A stretch of 64,000 nt of DNA from Bacteroidaceae bacterium (GTDB lineage: Bacteria; Bacteroidota; Bacteroidia; Bacteroidales; Bacteroidaceae), in NCBI GenBank assembly GCA_017458585.1, contig JAFTAJ010000034.1:17092-81091 (forward strand). Direction: 5' to 3'. A model generated the notes under the pieces. The model was not told where the DNA came from, did not search any database, and worked only from the letters and a program-made list of their open reading frames with translations. Shown here one piece after another: positions 58,878 through 64,000 of this stretch. Each line of letters starts with the position of its first letter. Positions within the stretch are counted from its first letter, which is position 1. A program made the position numbers and the translations under genes.

Positions 58878-59858
58878 TTAGTTATTCTTAAACAGGCTTT
58901 CCACAAAGTCGCGCTTGTCGAAGGGCATGAGGTCGTCCATGCCTTCGCCCACGCCGATGTACTTTACAGGTATCTGCATCTGGTGGCTTATGCCTATCAC
59001 CACGCCGCCGCGGGCGGTACCGTCGAGCTTCGTTATCGCCAGAGAGCTTATCTCCGTTGCCAGGGCGAACTGCTTGGCCTGCTCAAAGGCGTTCTGACCT
59101 GTGGAGCCGTCGAGCACCAGCATGACATCGTTGGGAGCGTAGTCCAGCAACTTGCCCATCACATTCTTAATCTTCGTGAGCTCGTTCATAAGACCCACCT
59201 TGTTGTGAAGGCGACCGGCCGTATCGATAATCACCACGTCGGCCTGATCGTGGATGGCGTGCTGCAGCGTGTCGTAGGCCACCGAGGCAGGGTCGCTGCC
59301 CATCTTCTGCTTCACGATAGGCACTCCCACTCGCTGCGCCCACATCTCCAGCTGCTCAATGGCTGCAGCACGGAAGGTGTCGGCAGCGCCAAGCACCACC
59401 TTCAGTCCCTCCTGCTTATACATGTGGGCGAGCTTGCCAATGGTTGTGGTCTTGCCCACGCCGTTCACGCCGACAACCATGATAACGTATGGCCGCTTGT
59501 CCTGCGACAGAAACTCCACAGCCGTAGGATCGGTAGTGTCCTGCAGCATCTGCGCTATCTCGTCGCGCAGTATCTCGTTGAGCTCGGATGTCTTGACATA
59601 CTTGTCGCGCTTCACGCGCTCTTGGATACGCTCTATTATATCGAGGGTGGTATCTACGCCAACATCAGAAGCCATCAGCGTTTCCTCGAGGTTGTCGAGC
59701 ACCTCGTCGTCGATGGTTGATTTGCCGGCCACTACGCGCGTCAGCTTCTCAAAGAAACCGGAGCGTGTCTTTTCCAATCCCTTGTCGAGGCTCTGCTGCT
59801 GTTGCTGCTGCAGTTCCTCCGTCTTCTCTTTTGAACCGAAAAATTTGAAAAAGCCCAT
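58878..59858 (-). CDS. ftsY: Signal recognition particle receptor FtsY
   Basis: A 326-residue SRP GTPase that receives ribosome-nascent-chain complexes at the inner membrane. A short Gln-rich N-terminal segment (QQQQQQSL) is followed by the NG domain: GVNGVGKTTTIGKLA, DTFRAAAIEQL, DTAGRLHNK, TKLDGTARGG and GVGEGMDDLMPFD. The acidic A domain found in E. coli is short, as usual outside proteobacteria. It heads the run ftsY-rimO-HU-HU/TM. The upstream gap is filled by a hairpin element and TTGAACA heptamers. Confidence 0.97.
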   Translation of the reverse strand: MGFFKFFGSKEKTEELQQQQQQSLDKGLEKTRSGFFEKLTRVVAGKSTIDDEVLDNLEETLMASDVGVDTTLDIIERIQERVKRDKYVKTSELNEILRDEIAQMLQDTTDPTAVEFLSQDKRPYVIMVVGVNGVGKTTTIGKLAHMYKQEGLKVVLGAADTFRAAAIEQLEMWAQRVGVPIVKQKMGSDPASVAYDTLQHAIHDQADVVIIDTAGRLHNKVGLMNELTKIKNVMGKLLDYAPNDVMLVLDGSTGQNAFEQAKQFALATEISSLAITKLDGTARGGVVIGISHQMQIPVKYIGVGEGMDDLMPFDKRDFVESLFKNN

Positions 59859-59866
59859 TTAACCTA

Positions 59867-60019
59867 TATTGAACATTGAATATTGAACATTAAACATTGC
59901 CACTTCGCTCTCGAGCCTTTTAATGTCAGCCCGCGCCTAAAGAGCATCCTTGCTCTTTCGAGACGGCGCGACCACTGACAAGGCTCTCGCGATGCCTTTT
60001 GCATTGAACATTGTCAATT
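59867..60019. repeat. Nested hairpin element flanked by heptamers
   Basis: Four stems nest around one axis: GAGCC/GGCTC (59913-59917 with 59982-59986), TGTCAG/CTGACA (59924-59929 with 59975-59980), CGCGCC/GGCGCG (59932-59937 with 59965-59970) and AAAGAGC/GCTCTTT (59939-59945 with 59952-59958). CATTGAA/CATTAAA heptamers lie on both sides (59867-59899, 60001-60019). It could be a structured RNA or a short mobile repeat. Confidence 0.65.
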
Positions 60020-60190
60020 AAGACTGCAAAAATACATATTTTTTTTCAGTTCGCGCGTATCGTAGGGACAAAAAGTTCTATGGCGTCCAACAAGAACGAT
60101 AACAAAAACCGCAAAAAAACAAATTTTATATTTAATATTTTTGTGACTTTTTTGCTGCAATCTGTCCATTTCAGGCACTTGCTTCCATTG

Positions 60191-60262
60191 CCTCCATAGT
60201 TGCTTCCATAGCGCAAACCCCGACAGGCACTACAAATTTCGCCTACTATGGAAGCATGGAGG
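60191..60262. repeat. Inverted repeat beyond higA
   Basis: CCTCCAT (60191-60197) and CTTCCATAG (60203-60211) pair with CTATGGAAG (60246-60254) and ATGGAGG (60256-60262), a broken stem of 16 bp. TTGCTTCCAT also repeats directly at its left. It lies just beyond the HigBA operon and may help end it. Confidence 0.6.
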
Positions 60263-60293
60263 CAAAAAACGAAAAAAACTTTTTTCAAAAATA

Positions 60294-60656
60294 TCAATAG
60301 CCCAAGATAGCGGCAGGTGTAATGCCAAGGGTCATGCAAAGGAGACGAGCCACCTTTAGTGTCGGCTCAGCTCTCCCTGACACATAGTCGCTGATGCGCG
60401 ACGGACTAACACCGATTTTTGAAGCCAACTGCTTCTGAGTCATGTTTTTTTCGTTTAACGACAGTTGAATGAGTTGGCCAACGGTGGGCTTGTTGATAGG
60501 GAAGTGCTCCTTTTCATAGCCAATCACTATGTCCGACATCATTGTCAGTTCTATGGCATCTCGGTCATTGGCAGGCGTGTTGTCGTCAACCAATGGAAGC
60601 AGTTCCTCTATTCTAGTCAGAGCGAATTCATATTGTTCTTTTGTAATTTTTGCCAT
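60294..60656 (-). CDS. higA: HigA-type antitoxin
   Basis: A 120-residue protein with a C-terminal XRE helix-turn-helix (MTQKQLASKIGVSPSRISDY, VSGRAEPTLKVARLL). The N-terminal ~60 residues (EQYEFALTRIEELLPLVDDN) are the toxin-binding part of the HigA kind. It is second in the operon, after the toxin, as is typical of higBA. It probably binds the operon's promoter. Confidence 0.88.
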   Translation of the reverse strand: MAKITKEQYEFALTRIEELLPLVDDNTPANDRDAIELTMMSDIVIGYEKEHFPINKPTVGQLIQLSLNEKNMTQKQLASKIGVSPSRISDYVSGRAEPTLKVARLLCMTLGITPAAILGY

Positions 60657-60671
60657 GTTGTTTTTTTCTTT

Positions 60672-60971
60672 TTATATTGTTGAAGCGTCTATCTTGTCGT
60701 ATTCGCTATGCGTACCCACAAAGCGTATGAAAATATGTCCTATTGTAAACTTAACCACTACCACAAGACGGTATTTATTCCCTCGGATGTTAAAGACATA
60801 ATGTTGGTTGCCTACGTAATCTGTGGCTGGGAAGTCCACTTTTATTTCTGACAGGTTCTTCCACTCTGCCCTTTCTGCTGTAGCGTACCAACGCTCCAAT
60901 GCAGTTTGGGAGTCTGCGTGTCCTTCTGTGCTGTAGAACTCCACCAGTTTTCTATGCGATACGATTCTCAT
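60672..60971 (-). CDS. higB: HigB-type toxin (RelE/HigB mRNA interferase)
   Basis: A 99-residue ribosome-dependent mRNA interferase: MRIVSHRKLVEFYSTEGHAD, ALERWYATAERAEWKNLSEI, then NQHYVFNIRGNKYRLVVVVK and FIRFVGTHSEYDKID. The typical HigB/RelE strands and basic residues are present. ATG 60971 comes only 8 nt after a perfect -7 box, so the leader is nearly absent. The antitoxin follows 15 bp later. Confidence 0.9.
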   Translation of the reverse strand: MRIVSHRKLVEFYSTEGHADSQTALERWYATAERAEWKNLSEIKVDFPATDYVGNQHYVFNIRGNKYRLVVVVKFTIGHIFIRFVGTHSEYDKIDASTI

Positions 60972-60979
60972 TTCGGCTG

Positions 60980-61010
60980 CAAAGATAAAGAATTGTTCTG
61001 AAACACGCAA
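60980..61010 (-). promoter_or_regulatory. Promoter of higBA
   Basis: On the minus strand TTG (61008-61010), 20 bp, TATCTTTG (60980-60987); the start codon is 8 nt further on. Confidence 0.78.
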
Positions 61011-61059
61011 GAAATGGGGCGATAATTTTTGTAAAACAAAATTCTGTATGCTTGTTTAG

Positions 61060-61290
61060 TGCTAAAAAAGTAAGTCGGTGCTCGTGACACATAAAACTGC
61101 ACTCCGGCCAGATATGTCAGAGCTCCTACCGCGAAACTCCCAGCTCGTTTCACAGAACTCAGAGCTCCGACGAACAATCTCCGATCTCGCGTCCACGAGA
61201 ACGGACTTAGTTTACATGAGAACGGCTTTTTGTTAGCGCGAGAGCGGACTTAGGTTATTTAAGAGTAGGGATATTTTTCAGGAGAGTGAG
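61060..61290. repeat. Array of degenerate 21-23 bp units, non-coding
   Basis: Units such as CTTAGTTTACATGAGAACGGC, AGAGCTCCTACCGCGAAACTC and GATCTCGCGTCCACGAGAACGG recur with a 21-23 bp step. The word GAGAACGG(A)CTT links this array to the one at 5998-6770 (AAGAACGGCTTT). No gene is seen in the region 61020-61400. Confidence 0.6.
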
Positions 61291-61408
61291 GGTAGGCTGA
61301 ACGCCGTCGCAGTAAAATCTGACGCGCTCAGTGTTAGATACTTAGAAGTTATCGCCACGCTCGGCCCTTTGACTCAGAGTATCATTTGTTATGTCCCTAT
61401 GGTTCTAA

Positions 61409-61452
61409 AGAAGTTGGGAAACTCCTTCGCGGAATTTCCCAACTTCTGTTTT
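61409..61452. terminator. Terminator between HigBA side and MBG gene
   Basis: AGAAGTTGGGAAA (61409-61421) pairs with TTTCCCAACTTCT (61435-61447), followed by GTTTTT. Confidence 0.88.
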
Positions 61453-61486
61453 TAGGGAATGCTATATTAATTTTATCAGAATCTTA

Positions 61487-63763
61487 TCAGTAGCCTATTT
61501 TTGCAGTCTTTGTTCCAACCTTTATAATATAGATATTGTCTGCTTCCAAAGGAATATTTACAGTATGGTCGGCAATCTTTACGTAACGCAGCAGTTGTCC
61601 GCTTGTGTTATAGACACGTACAATTTCACCATTTTTTGCATCTACTACCTTTATTCCATTGGCTGTTTTCTCGACTCTTGCGATAGTTTCTGCTTTTGAG
61701 TGTATAGCTGAAGCATCTCCAATCCCTATTTTCTTGCGAGTTCTTGGTGATGGGTAATAGTTTTGGTTTCCGTTCTGGACAGCCATCAACCAGATTTCTC
61801 CCTCGGCCTTACAATCTAAATAACATTTATTGCCAACTGTATACACTTCAGCAATAGAAGAGTCATCAGAAGTGTAGGTAATCGTTAATCCTGAAGTTGA
61901 TTTGGCTGTTAATTCTATTTGATCTCCCTCTTTCAACTCTTTCAATTCTTGCTCCCAAACGATGGTCTGCTCTGCTTGCTTGATTGTGAGATGTCCTGAT
62001 GTATAGCTGAATGTATAATTGTCGGCATTCCCTCCTGTGATCTGTATCGGATATGTGCCTACATCCGATGTCTTGGTCGCTGTAGTTTTTGCTTCAGGCT
62101 TTGAGGTCAACACCTTTTCATCATCATCACCAACAAATCCATCATATTTCACTTCAAACACAGGATTCTCCTCATTATATACACGCTCATAATTATCAAC
62201 ATAAGCCATCAGTGTTCGTGGAGTAATGGTAAGAGTGCCATTGACATATGAAATAGAATAGTTGGAGCTAGAAGCATCTTCGGCCTTTATCTCGTATGTG
62301 CCCACATTACTTGTAAGAGTTGCAGTTGTTGAGAGATGTGGTACTGTGGTTAGTACGCTCTCATTGTCACCATTTCGGAACCCATTGCATGTATAGCTGA
62401 AGTTTGGTTCGTCGCTATAATACAGCCTTTCTGCATTCTTGGCAGTTATTGTCAGTGGAGCGGGTGTTATGCTTAACGTGCCATCTTCAATTTCCAAGTC
62501 ATAGTTCACAGGCGTACCATTTACGGCTTTTATTGCATACTGCCCTACACCACTTCTCTCCGTTGCTTCCGTTTGAAACGAGGGTGCCGAAATCCATGAG
62601 GGTACAGTCTCGTCATTTTTCAAACCAATATAATCTATAGTAAAACTTGGGTTTCGGGAGCCATATACTTTTGTCGTATCAACCACTTTGGCAGAAAGGG
62701 GAGCCTTGATTATCGTTAAAGTACCTGGCTCGAAGGCGAATTCGTAGTTCTGTGCTTCACCTCCATAAATAGTAATAGGATATTCCCCAACCTTACTCTT
62801 ATTAGTCGCTTTTGTAACCAGTTCAGGCATCTTATTTATTACAGAGATATCTTCATCGTTAACAAAACCTGTAATAGAAGAATAAGAAAAATTAGGGTTT
62901 TCATCTCCATATATTTTGCTGGCATTACCTATGACAATATTTAATAATGCTTTCTGTATATAATAATTATAGTTGAAAGAATACTCTGAAAGAACTTTAC
63001 CACCTTTTAAACATTTAGCAATTATGTTTGCAACCCCTTCTCCTGCCTTCGCGGATGTCTTATTTCCGGTTACCTCCAGTTCATAAGATTTTATATTGTT
63101 AACCCAAGTTAAATCATGCTCCATTCCATCATAAGTAAAAATTGAGTCTTCGATTGTTAACAACTCGACTAGTCTATCACCATATTGTGACCACTCGGAA
63201 TCGCTTAAGTACAACTTCTTTTGAGGTACTATTATTTCGCATCTTCCATATTGTCCATTATAACCAAATCCGCCATATGTCGTTTGGGGAGGAATACTAC
63301 ACGGAACAAAAACCATAGTTAACTTACTACAAGCGGTAAATGCAAAAAGGGCTATATTTGTAATGGAAGATGGTAAATATACTTCGGTTAACCCATCACA
63401 TCCACGAAAGGCAGATGGGCCTATATATTCAATTCCCTCGGGTATTTCAATACTCGTCAATGCTACCTTATTGCGATCTGCCCAATCATTACCTACCTCT
63501 GTGGAAAAAGCATGTGCACCTATTCCAACTACTTTATATGATTCTCGGTTATAATTTATAGTAGCCGGAATTGACACTTTCCCAGAATATTTGCAAACAT
63601 AGTAGTCGCTTCCATTCCATTCTTGCATCTCTTTATAAGTTACTTCAACTGTCATCGCAGAAGCAGATGTAATGTTGTAATATATTCCATCAACCTCAAA
63701 ATCATAAGCATGAATAGACATGCTACTCAATGTCATCACTGCAAATAATAGAAATCTCTTCAT
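61487..63763 (-). CDS. Secreted MBG-repeat/BspA-like surface protein
   Basis: A 758-residue secreted protein: signal peptide MKRFLLFAVMTLSSMSIHAY. Residues ~20-190 have BspA-like leucine-rich repeats (LTSIEIPEGIEYIGPSAFRG). Residues ~265-610 are four or so MBG-type beta domains of about 80 residues (ASKIYGDENPNFSYS, KVYGSRNPSFTIDY, RLYYSDEPNFSYTC, RVYNEENPVFEVKY). The C-terminal ~70 residues (VVDAKNGEIVRVYNTSGQLL to the end) resemble a type IX secretion sorting domain. It is likely a surface adhesin or binding protein. ATG 63763 overlaps the stop of the orphan ORF upstream (TAATG). Confidence 0.87.
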   Translation of the reverse strand: MKRFLLFAVMTLSSMSIHAYDFEVDGIYYNITSASAMTVEVTYKEMQEWNGSDYYVCKYSGKVSIPATINYNRESYKVVGIGAHAFSTEVGNDWADRNKVALTSIEIPEGIEYIGPSAFRGCDGLTEVYLPSSITNIALFAFTACSKLTMVFVPCSIPPQTTYGGFGYNGQYGRCEIIVPQKKLYLSDSEWSQYGDRLVELLTIEDSIFTYDGMEHDLTWVNNIKSYELEVTGNKTSAKAGEGVANIIAKCLKGGKVLSEYSFNYNYYIQKALLNIVIGNASKIYGDENPNFSYSSITGFVNDEDISVINKMPELVTKATNKSKVGEYPITIYGGEAQNYEFAFEPGTLTIIKAPLSAKVVDTTKVYGSRNPSFTIDYIGLKNDETVPSWISAPSFQTEATERSGVGQYAIKAVNGTPVNYDLEIEDGTLSITPAPLTITAKNAERLYYSDEPNFSYTCNGFRNGDNESVLTTVPHLSTTATLTSNVGTYEIKAEDASSSNYSISYVNGTLTITPRTLMAYVDNYERVYNEENPVFEVKYDGFVGDDDEKVLTSKPEAKTTATKTSDVGTYPIQITGGNADNYTFSYTSGHLTIKQAEQTIVWEQELKELKEGDQIELTAKSTSGLTITYTSDDSSIAEVYTVGNKCYLDCKAEGEIWLMAVQNGNQNYYPSPRTRKKIGIGDASAIHSKAETIARVEKTANGIKVVDAKNGEIVRVYNTSGQLLRYVKIADHTVNIPLEADNIYIIKVGTKTAKIGY

Positions 63764-63996
63764 TACCTTATTTGTATTCTTGATTGTTTAACATCTATGT
63801 TGTACATATATTTAATCATCCTTGCAAGCTTATCTGCCGCATCTTTACTTATGAATGGTGTGTAAATAGTAATTGAAAAGTATACCACTATAATAATTGA
63901 AAAGTATACCATGTAGGTCATAGGATTTACGTTATAATAGTAGTTAATATGAGTGCTGTTTAACGTACAAAGAGAAAAGATGATCGACATGGACAA
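63763..63996 (-). CDS. Doubtful small ORF overlapping the MBG gene start
   Basis: A 77-codon frame ends TAATG into the MBG gene, which would allow coupled translation. The C-terminal part (FISKDAADKLARMIKYMYNI) looks like a real helix, and the N-terminal part is a hydrophobic Ile/Tyr-rich stretch. The frame crosses a direct repeat (63871-63911), so part may be chance. A plus-strand ATG at the very end of the window (after AAAGAGAAAAG) may start a divergent gene. Confidence 0.35.
   Translation of the reverse strand: MSMSIIFSLCTLNSTHINYYYNVNPMTYMVYFSIIIVVYFSITIYTPFISKDAADKLARMIKYMYNIDVKQSRIQIR
63871..63911. repeat. 17-bp direct repeat
   Basis: AATTGAAAAGTATACCA occurs at 63871-63887 and at 63895-63911, 24 bp apart. 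It may be an operator pair upstream of the MBG gene. Confidence 0.6.
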
Positions 63997-64000
63997 AAAA

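Overview
The window looks like chromosome of a Prevotella-like member of the Bacteroidales. Several things point there: promoters of the Bacteroidetes -33/-7 type (TTTG or TTG, about 20 bp, TAnnTTTG) before genes and tRNAs; a PPi-dependent phosphofructokinase; DUF4270- and DUF4831-type envelope proteins; a C10 (streptopain/interpain) protease; BspA-like leucine-rich repeats; C-terminal secretion-type tails (YDLQGRRV...GLYI..GK.V); and a RapZ C-terminal domain of the kind found in Bacteroidetes. No plasmid, phage or complete insertion sequence is visible. Assignment is from gene content only.

Layout. 1-2 kb: the 3' end of a RapZ-domain gene and a sulfatase. 2-6 kb: a TPR protein and gyrA on the minus strand. 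6-14 kb: panC-panD, glycogen synthase N-domain, DUF4270 lipoprotein, GT2, radC, DUF59, lpxH. 14-20.6 kb: a giant alpha-2-macroglobulin-like protein and a phytase-like esterase. 21-32 kb: a dockerin-tailed surface protein, meaB, a DUF1573-like protein, xth, tRNA-Ser, then a two-gene secreted operon (TIM-barrel glycosidase and C10 protease with LRRs). 32-39.4 kb: an NfnAB-like fusion, PD40 and beta-helix proteins, nucleoside phosphorylase, mnmE. 39.5-42.4 kb: a compact minus-strand redox/metal cluster (metallo-beta-lactamase-rubredoxin, rubredoxin, winged helix, ZIP transporter, ferritin-like). 42.5-51 kb: ridA, tcdA, GNAT, transporter, flavin reductase, RNA methyltransferase, NAD(P)HX dehydratase, DUF4831, TPR, tRNA-Gly. 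51-53 kb: two orphan genes, a 6S-like RNA and a VapBC pair. 53.7-59.9 kb: a minus-strand run ftsY-rimO-HU-HU/TM/LysM-pfp-vanX. 60-64 kb: HigBA, an MBG/LRR surface protein and an orphan ORF.

The most unusual content is repeat DNA. (1) Tandem repeats of 7-9 bp (for example TTAGGAG, GTCAATT, AAGAATTG) sit at most gene junctions and also inside reading frames, always leaving them open. (2) A G-rich palindromic element (core near AGGGGGATAAGAGGGGGTC) lies between genes and also inside at least five or six coding regions, three times within signal peptides, and it is read in different frames and orientations. The two repeat kinds are often side by side. (3) Four intergenic tracts are built of degenerate 21-22 bp units, about two helical turns each, with GC-rich pulses in phase.

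The best candidate for a little-described cellular device is an HU-family DNA-binding protein with a long Pro/Ala/Glu linker, one membrane helix and a LysM-like end (56199-57191). It could tie the nucleoid to the cell wall, and it is encoded next to a plain HU gene downstream of ftsY and rimO. Overall the window is mostly housekeeping and envelope genes set in a repeat-rich matrix.
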